Assembly: GCA_963675135.1 (NCBI GenBank)
Contig: OY776120.1
Span: forward strand, 11,746,001-11,810,000
Reading direction: 5' to 3'
Length of the DNA: 64,000 bases
Origin: Galeopsis tetrahit
Taxonomy: Eukaryota > Streptophyta > Magnoliopsida > Lamiales > Lamiaceae
Under the pieces are notes generated by a model. It worked only from the letters and a program-made list of their open reading frames with translations, ran no database searches and was not told the origin of the DNA. This document shows, piece after piece, positions 11,806-23,400 of the stretch (position 1 is the stretch's first letter; each line of letters opens with the position of its first letter). The position numbers and the translations under genes were made by a program.

Positions 11806-12050
11806 GCTAAATGGCGAGGGGGAAGGCAACGGATTCCCCCTCACTAATCATCAAGGCAACGGATTTCCCCCGTTGCCAATATACTCGTTGCTATTTTATA
11901 GGCAACCGATTTGGGGAATCCGTTGCCTTTTTGCGAGCGCGACAGCCTTTGCCAATTGGCAACGACTATAATCCGTCGCCTTTTCGCAACGGGGCCCATT
12001 GTCGTTGCATTTTCGCAACGGGCCCACATCCGTTGCCATTTTGGCCGTCG
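11806..12050. repeat. left subterminal motif array of the outer CACTA
   Basis: Repeated GGCAACGGATT, CCGTTGCC and GCAACGGGCCCA words occur in both orientations. In CACTA elements such subterminal arrays bind the TNPA-type protein. The matching array is at 29437-29636 and 30136-30205. Confidence 0.75.
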
Positions 12051-12079
12051 GCTTTTTCTCATTTTAAAAAAAATGAGAA

Positions 12080-12098
12080 CCTGGGTTTTGAACCCAGG
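12080..12098. other. perfect hairpin CCTGGGTT-TTG-AACCCAGG
   Basis: Eight-base-pair arms surround a three-base loop inside the outer CACTA's left flank. The loop side resembles a tRNA T-arm (GGTTNNAACC), and a second T-arm-like stretch (GGTTTCGAACACGGGAC) follows at 12166-12182. No complete tRNA fold or A box is evident. Confidence 0.4.
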
Positions 12099-12260
12099 TA
12101 TCTAAGGCAAACCAACACACACCCCACCGATGGGCCACACAATATTCGCGAATTTTGCTTCAGGTAGGTTTCGAACACGGGACCTCTCGGTCACGAAGAG
12201 TTTTGGGCGCCCCCTGTGTGCCGTTTAGGCTAGGAGCTTTAGTCGACATGTTGTGAACAC

Positions 12261-13027
12261 AATTAATATATATCCAATTTAATTTTAGTTTCAATTCTTT
12301 AATTCAATCCATTTTAACTTTAATTGTTGTTTATTAAATTGTCAAAGCATATCATATTTATTTTTAAATGAGAATTTACTAAATTATGTGTTTCAAATTA
12401 AATAATTTAATTATGGTGATTAAAAATTAAATATTATCAATTCACTTATACATTTAAAAATATCAATTCATTTATACATTTAAATTTATTCTAATCTTCA
12501 ATTTTCAACATTTAAAATCATTAATCTAATTTTCAATTCACAACAATATAATGACATACAACATTAAATATAATTATATTCACTTATCCATTTAAAAATA
12601 TCAATCCACTTATCCATTTAATTAAAACAATTTTCATCTTAATTAATATATATTCAATTTAATTTTAGTTTCAATTTTTTAATTCAATCCATTTTAACTT
12701 TAATTTTTGTTTATTAAATTGTCAAAGAATATCATATTTATATCTAAATGAGAATTTAATTACTAAATTATGTGTTTCAAATTAATTGATTTAATTACGG
12801 TGATTAAAAATTAAATATTATCAATTCACTTATACATTTAAAAATATCAATTCATTTATACATTTAAATTTATTCTAATCTTCAATTTTCAAAATTTAAA
12901 TTCATTAATCTAATTTTCAATTCACAACAATATAATGACATACAACATTAAATATAATTATTTTCACTTATCCATTGAAAAATATCAATTCACTTATCCA
13001 TTTAATTAAAACAATTTTCATCTTAAT
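12261..13027. repeat. tandem duplication, 380-bp unit, two copies
   Basis: The block starting AATTAATATATATCCAATTT at 12261 repeats at 12641 with few differences. It is AT-rich and lies between the left subterminal array and the 3' end of the TNPA-like gene. Confidence 0.85.
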
Positions 13028-13199
13028 TAATATCATTATCAAGGTCATGATTTTCAATTAAAATAACATAACAAACAACATTAATTATAATTATTAGCAT
13101 GTTCACGTCAATTAAAATAACATCACACACAACATTAAAATAAACAATCTTCAACGTCATTGTAATATAATTAAACATAACAAAGTAATAGAAAATGTA

Positions 13200-14903
13200 T
13201 CACTCCTCATCACCACCATCATCCTCAACATCGTCACCCTGATCCTGAACCTGGTTACCATCCTGAACGTTCCTCGACGCCCCACCCATCTGAGGGATCT
13301 GACCCATCATCGCTTGCATTTGTTCCTAAAAATGTTTGAGCAAGCACTCCTCCGTCTGTTGCATTTGTAGGAGTAAGCGTTGCTCTTTTTCCTCATTAAT
13401 TCTCCGTTCTTCAGAAATAGCACGGTCAACGTCGGTCTGGGTGAATCATCCATAAGCCGTACCACGTGACGTCTCGCCAGGACCGGAGGAGACCCATCTG
13501 TTCTTGCCTACTTGTCCAAGGCCCTTAACACGTCCATGAGTCCTGCCGACCTTCTTCAAGTACAATTCAGACATGTCGGGTATAGATGGGGTCTGGATTG
13601 AACCATCCTCTGAAGTATGTCCATCTGTCGACGGTTCACCTGAGAGATGTGACAACTCCTCCTGTACTTGGTCCTATACGTGCATATTTAAAAGTGGGTT
13701 AATACATTTTCAAGTACAATTAAATATATATTTATTATATAATTTTATATGTATGTATACATATATGTACACACTTACAATAATATCACCCATAAAACCA
13801 TAAGTGTATGTGTCGTTTTCGTAACAGTGGTAATATTCAACTATCTCCCAGTCGTAGGCAGGGCGTCCCATCTTCTCCTCCTGTATTTTTAAATGAAGAC
13901 GTACAAATTAAATAAAAAATTAACTCAAATTAAGTATAATTGACCACAAATACTTACAATGCGCCGTGCGACCTCTGCTGCTCCACGAGCTCCGCCTTTA
14001 TGAGTACCATATCCAGTACCCGGACCTCCAGGCTCGGATAAGCGGTTCTTACGACACTGCTCGCTCTTCTTAATTGTGGCAGGATCGTTCCAGTGACGAA
14101 CTAAGTCGTTCCAGACATTGACATCCCACTTCGGCTTCTTCTTCTTGATCTCCCGTGTTGACTGGACGTTTGATAACATGCCAGAATACCGATTTGCTGT
14201 TCTTTCAAGAAAGAGTCTGTACACATGGTCAATAGATGTGGTTTCAGGGTCCCACGTGACCTCGGTCTGCAAAAAACAATTAATGAATTAATTTAACAAA
14301 ATGTAAATGTAAAGTTATTTTATACATCATTAATTAATTATACCTGAAATGTGTCCCACCATCACTGAATCGTACCGGGTGATATCTGGGCAAAACTGTG
14401 TGCACCAAGCTCCATATTCTTGTACATAATCTGTCTGATCGTCCTCGAGATTAAATTTGAAGGAATCAGCCTGTTACACATAATTTATAATAATAAAAAA
14501 TTATTAATAAACATGTTATACATACGTCTAATGAAAATTAAATATATTATACTTACGTATCAAGGTAGATCGACAGTACAATGCGACTCTCGGGTGCATC
14601 AGTAGTCGACATGTTGGCCTGTGTCCCGACAGACGACGGTCCAACTGGCGAATGTGTCGGTGGAGGGGATGGTTCCTGTGCATGTGAAACCATATGAGGC
14701 ACCTGAGTGTAATAGGGATTGGGGTTCATTCCGGGCATCTGGGGCAACTGTAGTATATGGGTCATATCGGGCATATAAAAACCCTGTGATATGGGCACAA
14801 TCGGTGTCTCATCCACCGGCTCTCCTCTACCTCGCCCAGAAGAACCCTGACCAGAACCATGTCCAGAAGAACCATGTCTACGACCATGCCCATGTCCACT
14901 CAT
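13200..14903 (-). pseudogene. TNPA-type (Ptta/En/Spm, PF03004-like) protein gene of the outer CACTA, inactivated
   Basis: Five exons can be read with GT-AG borders: 14557-14903, 14344-14470, 13958-14266, 13779-13880 and 13200-13673, whose lengths sum to 453 codons. Exon 1 is a low-complexity G/S/H/R-rich head (MSGHGHGRRHG). Exons 2-3 hold the family core, with WDTFQ, KPKWDVNVWNDLVRHW and the H-KGGARGAAEVA block. Exon 5 has the IPDMSELYLKKVGRTHGRV motif, a coiled coil and an acidic tail. These proteins bind the subterminal motifs and assist TNP2. In-frame stops at 14362-14364, 13446-13448 and 13326-13328 inactivate it. It lies downstream of TNP2 on the same strand. Confidence 0.8.
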
Positions 14904-15059
14904 CTGTCAAAATGAACATTAAAACATTATTAATGTTGAACATTGTAACAATTAAAATACCATATATATGAACATCTCTGTAACGATTAACACTAGAATA
15001 TAAGGAATTAATATTTTATAAAATTAATGTTAGATAACATTGTCTAATAATTAACAACA

Positions 15060-18000
15060 TCATTCAGCTTCATCTTCGTCTTCTTCGTCTTCTTCTCTGT
15101 CTTCTTCTCCATCTTCTTCTTCATCTTCTTCATATTCTGCCACTTCCATCAGTGTACCGGTGTCATCAGTTAACATGACAGGATCATCATCTACTTGCAC
15201 AATCATTTGAGTCCCTATGTTATCCTCTTGCCACGCGGGAACTTCATCTTTAGTAGTATCTTTTGCATCCACCAAGTATCTCGGTTTGACTTTGCTAACA
15301 GATATCCAATCAGTACGGGGTCCAGGGTATGGACAATAGTAAACTTGTGTGGCTTGACTTGCTAGTACGAAGGGATCGTACCGGCCGTAAGATTGCCTCT
15401 GATTAAGCTCCATGAGCTTGTAGTTAGGATGAAATTTTGTCCTATTGTTTGAGGGATCAAACCACTGACACTTGAACAAAACCACTTTCTTCTCGTGGTA
15501 CCCCCGATAGTCCAATTCGACTACTTCCTCGAGTTTCCCATAGAAATCTTCCTCATCCGCATCATAGTTTTTTCCCTTGATACAAACCCCACTGTTTGAT
15601 GTTGCTCTAGATGCACCATAAGCAATAGTGTGGAATTTGTACCCGTTCACGTAATACCCTGCGTACGTAAGAACTTGACCAGGCGGACCGACATAAAGAT
15701 CGTATAAAAACCTATTCTCGATGCGATTTATCTTCACCTATATATATAAGTCGAATTAATGTGAGAATTTCTATAACTTAACACTCTACACAGATCGTTA
15801 TTTTAAGATAACTTACAATTTCTTCAAACCACGACGCAAATCCATCTTGTAGGCTTAAATCTGATTCAGCGGCCGAGAGATTTGGTTGAAGAACTTGAAG
15901 TTGTTGGATGAATAACCTATGTACGATATAAGATTAATAAGACATGTCAACACTAAGTATTGGATTAAAAAACATTTTGGTCAGATTGACTTACTGAACA
16001 TATGGTTGCACCTCATCACAATTCAACAACACGTACATATGAGGAACTTTTTTCTCCTCGTCTAAAATCCATATTTTCTTAGGTTTTCCTAATCGTTTGC
16101 CAGGCGCCTTAAATATGGAAAAAGTGCCATCGACATACTCGTGTACTTCATCCCGACCATCGTAATTACGAGGTACATTGTGTATCTTTGTTGTAACATG
16201 GTCCTCGAAATAGTGAGAACAAAACATTGACGCCTCTTTAGTTAAATATGCATTTGCAATCGAAGCTTCAACACATGCTTTGTTACCCACGCTTAATTTC
16301 AAAGTGCGAAAATACCTGATTAAATTTTAAGAATCCTAAGTTCAAATAATTTGAAGAATCGTATGAGAAATTAATTAAATTACCTCTCATATGGATACAT
16401 CCATCTGTATTGAATTGGACCACACACTTTTGCTTCATATGCAAGGTGCACAGGTAGATGTTCCATAGAGTTGAAGAAGTTGGGTGGAAAGATACGTTCC
16501 AACTTGCACAAGATGACTGAGATATTTGTTTCCAGTCGAGTCATGTTGTCAACTGTGATGGTTGTAGAAGTCAAGTTCTTAAAAAATAGACTAAGCTCAG
16601 TGATTGCTTTCCACACATTGAGTGGCAGAATTTCGTAAAAAGCAATCGGTAGTAGTCTCTGCATAAACACATGACAATCATTACTCTTCATCCCATACAA
16701 TTTCAATTTCGACCAGTCAATGCAACGGGACATGTTAAACACATATCCATCTGGAAACTTCAACTTACTTATCCACTTACAAATGACATTCTTTTGTTTC
16801 TTATCAAGCGAAAAAGAAGTCTTAGGATACTTTGATGTACGTAGACATTTCTTGAGAGAGGGACAACGACAATAATCATTCAGTTCATCTCTTGATTTAG
16901 ACGTGTCCTTTGTTTTCCCCTTCACATTCGTCACCGTGTTGAATACGTTATCAAAGACATTTTTCTCAATATGCATCACGTCTAAATTGTGTTGTATCAA
17001 TAAGGTACTCCAATACGGCAACTCCCAGAAAATGCTTTTCCACTTCCACCCTCCAGAAAATTTTTTGTTGTGGGCCTCAGCACCCTCCTCTGTAACCTTT
17101 CTATATCTCAAATGATCAATTTCGTGTAGGAGACTTGCAGCCGTTCGAATAGGCGGTGGATCATCTGTGACTACTACTCCAGCCATGAATGCAGTTTTAT
17201 TCGTTCGCCACGTGTGATTCAGTGGTAAGAACTTTCGGTGGTTGTCGAACCACGACTGCTTTCGACTAAGCTTCAAATAGAATGCACCGGTGTACTCTCC
17301 ACAATATGGACAAGCAAGCCTTCCGGCTGTACTCCAACCAGACAACATTGAGTATGCTGGAAAGTCACTAATGGTCTAGATAAGTGCAACTCTCATAAAA
17401 AAGTTTTGTTTTCTAGCAACATCGTAAGTTTGCACCCTATTTTTCCATAAAAATCTCAAATCTGCTATCAGTGGTTGCAAAAACACATCAAGTTTGTCCT
17501 TCGGACGTTTAGGCTCGGGCACGAGAATCGAAAGAAACATGAATTGATCCTTCATGCATAACCACGGGGGTAGATTGTACGGAGTAAGTATAATTGGTCA
17601 TGACGAATATTGTTTTCCCGTCATTCCAAACGGTGCAAAACCGTCTGTGCTCAAGCCCAACCTAACATTCCTAATTTCAGATGCAAAATCAGGATACGAA
17701 CTGTCCAAATGTTTCCAAGACAACGAGTCTGTCGGGTGACGCATAACACCAGAGTCATCAGAAGCGCACGAGGCATGCCATGTCATATCCTTCGCAATGG
17801 CCTTGGACATGTACAATCTTTGCAAACGAGGAATTATCGGAAAGTAGAACATTTCCTTAACCGGGCGTTTCTTTTTCAACCGACCATCTGCATCAACCCT
17901 ACTCGGCTTATACCGTGATCGACCACAAATCTTACAAAAATCTAGTTCGCTGTCTGCACCCCAGAATAACATGCAATTCTGTGCACAACAATCAATCTTT

Positions 18001-18636
18001 TTTACCGGAAGACCCATCCCACTCATCAAATGTTTGGTGTCGTTAAATTTCTTGGGAACCTTATTTTCGGGAGGACAAATCTCACGAATCAACTCAACGA
18101 CCTAATTGTATCCCCTTTCAGACAATCTGTTTTCCGTTTTAATGTTCAACAATCTGGAATTGAATGACAACTGCGAATGAGATTCACAACCAGGATACAA
18201 GTCTTGGTCCGCTGCACGAAGCACACCGTAAAACTGTGTCGCATTCTCGTTAGGGAGTTCTTCATTAAGTGCCTCCTCTTCCACGTCTATTCCAAAATCA
18301 ATGTTTGGGCCACCCATTAACTCTTCTACCATAGTGTGGTACGAACTAGGTCCCGCTGGGTCAACGTCGTTTGAAGTTGACGCAAATTCATTAGTGTTTT
18401 GAAATGGACGTGGACCCTAACTCTCTTCCCCGTGATAAATCCAATTATAATAATTCAGTGTAAAACCATTTCGATATAAATGAGATTTCACTTCATTAGG
18501 ATCTCTATAAGTTTGATTTCGACATCTAGCTTTCGAACAAGGACACCTAATTTTTCCTTCCCAAATCGAATTCGGATTACTAGTGGCAGCTTCAATAAAT
18601 CCATTTACTCCACTAACAAATCCGGGGTTCATAATC
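15060..18636 (-). pseudogene. TNP2-type CACTA transposase (Transposase_21) of the outer element, inactivated; main part
   Basis: Exons are 16384-18636 (continuing at 28836-28888 beyond the inner CACTA), 15995-16315, 15817-15916 and 15060-15737, about 1,134 codons in total. In order it shows a transposase-associated zinc-ribbon-like segment (RCPCSKARC), the conserved DLYPGCESHSQLSFN and EKIDCC/CMLFW region, the transposase core (MLSGWSTAG, PYCGEYTGAF, HNLDVMHIEKNVFDN), then DUF4218-like (HLPVHLAYEA) and DUF4216-like (GYKFHTIAYGAS) domains and an Asp/Glu tail. Four in-frame stops lie at 18417-18419 (TAG), 18102-18104 (TAG), 17598-17600 (TGA) and 17376-17378 (TAG), with no frameshift in the large exon. 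In an active element this would be the catalytic DDE-type enzyme cutting both ends. The inner copy has an intron after the GWSTAG region that is absent here. Confidence 0.9.
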
Positions 18637-18654
18637 TACTACAAAAAAATGGCG

Positions 18655-19145
18655 TTTTGGAGACGGATTTACCGACGGATTTTCCGTCAGCCGCCGAGGT
18701 TACCGACAGAAATACCGACGGAAAGTCGGCCGTCCCCTTTCTCGGCGTCAGCATTTTTTGCCGACGGATTTTTGAATTCCGTCGGCATTTTCCGACGGAA
18801 ATACCGAGGGAAAATGGCCGTCATCTTTTTCCGACGGAATGTCCGTCGGTATTCCGGACAACCCGTTTAACAAACCGTCGGTAATTCCGTCGGAAACAAT
18901 GAATTAAATAATTATAAAAGAAATGAATTTTTGAATAATCGAAATTCAAATGCCGACGGATATTCCGTCAGTCAAATGCCGACGGAAGCCGACGGAATAT
19001 CCGTCGGTATTATACTGACGGAATATCCGTCGGCATTATGCTGACGGAATATCCGTCGGCATTATACCGACGGAATATCCGTCGGTAAAACAAAATATGA
19101 ATAAAAAAAATATAATTTCGAAACATACCGACGGAATATCCGTCA
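18655..19145. repeat. left subterminal CCGACGGA motif array of the inner CACTA
   Basis: There are many copies of ACCGACGGAATATCCGTCGG, itself a near-palindrome, and shorter CCGACGG words in both orientations. These are likely TNPA-type binding sites. Frames translated through this array are artefacts of the repeat. Confidence 0.85.
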
Positions 19146-19370
19146 GTAAAACAAAATATTAATAAAAAAAATATGCGTGGCCGGGGAGGCCCCAACCAGA
19201 ATTTCATTTTCCGACCAGAATTACATTTTCCGAGAGGTTGGGAATGTGAAGAAATTTCGTAAAAAATGTCATTATGTAAAAATTAAAATATTATGTAATG
19301 AAACAATAATATTACATGAAATATTATGTTGGGAATGTGAAGAAATTGGCATTGTTTTTAACAAATCAAA

Positions 19371-19619
19371 TTAATTAGTAGCTTACTTGATCATTATCAT
19401 CATCATCTAATACGTACTTCCAGAAACTGACGGTGGCTTCGTCTTCTTCCAGTCTCCGGCGAAGGGCGGCGACTTCGTCTACTTCAAGGAAACAACCAAA
19501 AAATTAAAAAAAATCGATGTTGAAGTTCAAAAATTTTCAATCTAAACTCAAAATCACTTACGTCGGAGTCGGCCAACTTATTAAAACGCCGGAGGAGCAC
19601 AGATTGGGCGGCGGCCATG
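19371..19619 (-). pseudogene. small two-exon gene or captured host fragment, splice frame off by one
   Basis: A minus-strand ATG at 19617-19619 opens MAAAQSVLLRRFNKLADSD, followed by a canonical donor (GAC/GTAAGT). After about 70 bp an acceptor (AAGTAG) leads to a clear coding-like stretch, DEVAALRRRLEEDEATV, ending FWKYVLDDDDNDQVSY and TAA near 19371. The natural joint D-DEV needs one more base than the splice sites give, so the spliced message as it stands shifts frame into about 23 other residues. A TATA box at 19774-19782 and a GC-rich leader support transcription. The sequence resembles a small host protein with a short coiled coil, but I do not recognise it. Confidence 0.4.
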
Positions 19620-19773
19620 CTTCACGTTGGAGAGAAATCGGCGCGGAAGATTGGTGGAGAGAAATCGGCGCGGGAATAGGGCCGGTGAGGTCGCCGAAGA
19701 GTTGGTTGGAGAAGAGGAGTAGGGATTGTAAAGAGGAAAGTTTGGAAAGAGTGAAAGAAAAACCTAGGTTGAG

Positions 19774-19782
19774 TTATATATA
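19774..19782 (-). promoter_or_regulatory. TATA box (TATATATAA on the minus strand) for the small two-exon gene
   Basis: It lies about 155 bp upstream of the ATG and directly beside the CCGACGGA array at 19795-19920. The leader CTCAACCTAGG begins just downstream. Confidence 0.5.
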
Positions 19783-19794
19783 AGGGTTTATTTT

Positions 19795-19920
19795 CCGTCG
19801 GCATGTTCAAATACCGACGGATATTCCGTCGGTAATTTTCAAAAAGTAAATACCGACGGATAATCCGTCGGTATTTTTCAAAAAGTAAATACCGACGGAT
19901 AATCCGTCCGTCGGTATTTT
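19795..19920. repeat. internal CCGACGGA array next to a promoter
   Basis: It has three near-identical AAATACCGACGGATAATCCG units plus partial copies. The motif is the same as at the element ends but lies 1.1 kb inside. It immediately precedes the TATA box at 19774-19782. Confidence 0.75.
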
Positions 19921-20397
19921 TGGCGATTTTTTTTTTTTTTTTTAAATAATTCAATTTTTTCTGTATATTATATACTAGACCTAATAAATTACCAAAACCC
20001 TAAACCCTACTATATACTAGACCTACTAATTCATTTCTTCCACATATATTAATATATATATTGGTTGTGACTTATATTTATAGTAAATTTAATTTTTATA
20101 ATTTGTACCTAAATGATAAATAATTAATTAACTTTTATAAAATGTGGAAGAAAGTTAATTCTGTCAGCATTTTGGCGATTTTTTTTATTTTTTTTTAAAT
20201 AATTCAATTTTTTCTATATACTATATACTAGACCTAATAAATTACCAAAACCCTAAACCCTACTATATACTAGACCTACTAATTCATTTCTTCCACATAT
20301 ATTAATATATATATTGGTTGTGACTTATATTTATAGTAAATTTAATTTTTATAATTTGTACCTAAATGATAAATAATTAATTAACTTTTATAAAATA
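19917..20397. repeat. tandem duplication, 253-bp offset, two copies
   Basis: The block from TTTTTGGCGATTTTTT through CTAAATGATAAATAATTAAT and CTTTTATAAAAT recurs 253 bp later, nearly identical. Each copy has CCCTAAACCCT, which looks telomere-like but is a single short unit. It lies just 3' of the TNP2 gene. Confidence 0.85.
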
Positions 20398-20424
20398 AGA
20401 AATAAATACATTACATTAATTGAA

Positions 20425-23400
20425 TTAATTTTCATCTTCATCGTCTTCATCCTCCTCTTCGTCCTTATCCTCCTCCTCCTCATCATCATCTTCCTCATCC
20501 TCCTCCTCTTCCTCATCTTCCTCATTCTCCTCTTCATCCTCATCTTCATTCTCCTCTTCATCCTCTTCTTCATCCCCCTCCTCTTCACCTTCAATTTCGA
20601 TTAATTGGGGATTTGCAGCCGTCATGGGTACAGAAAGATTGAAATCTCCCGTAAAGACTTCAGTTGGAGTCTCTATTTGTTCTGCTTGAAATGGAGATTC
20701 ATCTTCAGTATTTTTGTCCTTTTTAGGGACTTCTACCATTGACCTTGCCTTTACTTTGCAAACAGCGTGTCATTCATAACCACGTGGAGCTCCCGGATAT
20801 GTGCAGTAGTATACTTGAGATACTTGTTGGGCAAATACAAATGGATCATCCCCAACATACGTCCTTTTCGAACTAACATCAACGAGCTTGTACTCCGGGT
20901 GAATTCTTGTTCCTAGATGGCCTGAATCAAACCAATGACACTTGAACAACATTACAGTCTTTGTTGGATATCCTGGATATTCTACTTCGACGACTTCCCG
21001 TAACACCCCAAAGTAATCACTTGCATCTGCATTGTAATTCGCACTGCTAACGCAGACGCCACTGTTGGTAGTTGCCTTTGTCGATGCATACCCAGACGTA
21101 TGAAATCTGTAGCCCTTCACAATATAACCGTTGTAAGTCTTTACACGACGTAGTGGTCCCTTGCTGAGATCTCGTAAGAATCGACTGTCTAGAGCGTTAT
21201 CCCGTCCCTATACGACTCAATTTAAAATTAATTAAAATAAATATTAATTTATTTACGTAAAACATAATTAATTAAATGGTACTCACATAACGTTCGAACC
21301 ATCGGAAAAATTCACGTTGAATACGAGCATCTATATATGCATCTGAGATGTTTGGTTCTGTTCGTCGTAGTTCTTGAGTGTACATCCTAATTCACAACAT
21401 TCAAAAACTTGGTTAATATTAAATGACATAAATGAAGTGGTATTTAAATAGACGATTTATATATGAAATACTTACTCAATGTATGGCTGGACTTCATCAC
21501 AATTCAATAACACATACGTTTGTGCTATTTCCGCCTCCGAGTTCGTCTCCCAATATCGTTCAGTGGGTTTTCCTATTGGCCGTCCCTTAGCCTTAGACTT
21601 GAATATGGAGAGCATTCCATCGACCTCTTCACTGATATCGTCAGCGGATGTACCACCGAAGTTACGTGGAGCACTTCTTAACTTTGTGTTGACGTGGTCT
21701 TCAAAGTAATAAGAACAAAACATGCCAACCTCTTCATTCAAATAAGCATTCACAATCGATGCTTCAACGTTTGCCTTTTGTTTAGCATTGCGTTTCAAGT
21801 TGTGGAGATACCTGATATACACACACATATATATATATATAAAACTTATACGAATGCATGTGTAATTGTAATGAAATAAAAAAAGTAAGATTTTACCTTT
21901 CAAATGGGTACATCCACCTGTATTGCACCGGACCACAAATTCTCGCTTCATACGCTAAGTGAACGGGTAAGTGTTCCATCGAGTTAAAGAAGCTAGGTGG
22001 AAAAATTTGTTCCAACTTACACAAAATCACTGGAATGTCTTCATCTAAACGAATCATATCATCGATCGTGATCGTTTTAGCCGTTAAATCTCTAAAAAAT
22101 AGACTTAATTCAGTGATAGCCCTCCACACATTGAGAGGAAGAAGTTCTCGGAACGCAATCGGTATCAAGCGTTGCATAAATACATGACAATCATGACTCT
22201 TCATCCTTGCAACCTTACCCGTTGTTATGTCTACGCATCGACTCAAGTTCGACACGTAGCCGTCCGGAAAGTTCAACTCCTTTATCCACCTACACAATCT
22301 TTGTTTTTGTGGCTTATCCAGTGTGTAGCTAGCCTTTGGAAATTTACCTGTACGCTCATCCTTTTTCAACTCTGGACGGCGACAAAGAGTGTCCAAATCC
22401 TCCCGAGACTTTGGAGTGTCTTTCGTCTTGCCTTCCGTGTTCATGATTGTGTGGAACACATTGTCAAACACATTCTTTTCAATGTGCATCACATCCAAAT
22501 TGTGTCGTATCAATAGTGAACTCCAGTATGGTAAGTCCCAAAAAATACTCCTTTTGTTCCAACCACCCTCAATTCCTCTGTTGTGTTCCGCTGCATTTTC
22601 CTCAATACTTTTTTTCAACCCCGTCCACTGAACCTCATATAACAACCTACGTCCTGTACGGAGAGTAAATTATAAGTGACACTAAAAGCAATAGATAAAT
22701 ATACGTTTAGTACTCGATCATTAAATAAATGTATAAAATACCATCTCGTAGTGGAGGTCGATTGTTTGTGACTGCTCTGTTCTTTACGAAGTTCTTCTTA
22801 TTTCTTCGAAACGGGTGACCTTGAGGTAAGAACCTACGGTGATTATCGAACCATGAAACTTTTCTACTCACCGGGAGACTGAAAGCTTCAGAATTCTCCA
22901 TACAATACGGACATGCTTTCTTTCCGGCCGTACTCCACCCGGACAACATACCATATGCAGGAAAGTCGCTAATGGTCCATAAAAGAGCAGCACGCATCGT
23001 GAAGTTCTGCTTTCTAAAAACATCGTATGTTTGGACTCCATTCTCCCATAAGAAGATCAAGTCTTTAATAAGAGGTTAGAGATAAACATCCAGTTTGTCC
23101 TTTGGATTCGTTGGTATAGGCACCAATACAGTCAGAAACATTGTTTGAGGTTTCATGCACATCCACGGAGGAAGATTATATGGAGTCAGTATCACCGGCC
23201 ACAAAGAATACTGCTTCCCATGCATCCCAAACGGTGCAAAACCATCAGTACACAAACCTAATCTCACATTCCTCGGTTCACAACCAAAATCTGGAAACAC
23301 GTTGTCAAGATGTTTCCAGGCCTCTGAGTCTGCCGGATGTCGCATCTCCCTCGACTCAGCCGAAGAGGAATCTGTAGCATGCCACGTCATGTGTTGTGCA

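Noticed and set aside
11811..12167. Overlapping frames on both strands near the left end of the outer CACTA
   Set aside because: They are translations of the GGCAACGG motif array, not genes.
12160..12182. tRNA gene at the T-arm-like words
   Set aside because: No acceptor stem, anticodon arm or A box can be folded around it.
18480..19207. Frames rich in Arg/Pro/Thr on both strands
   Set aside because: Produced by the CCGACGGA subterminal array.
19517..19783. 88-aa plus-strand frame
   Set aside because: Antisense to the leader and first exon of the small minus-strand gene; no own promoter.
19994..20010. CCCTAAACCCT as interstitial telomere sequence
   Set aside because: Only about one and a half units, duplicated with the 253-bp tandem; not an array.
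20388..20594. Lys/Arg/Met-rich minus-strand frame
   Set aside because: Shifted reading of the Asp/Glu tail repeats of TNP2.
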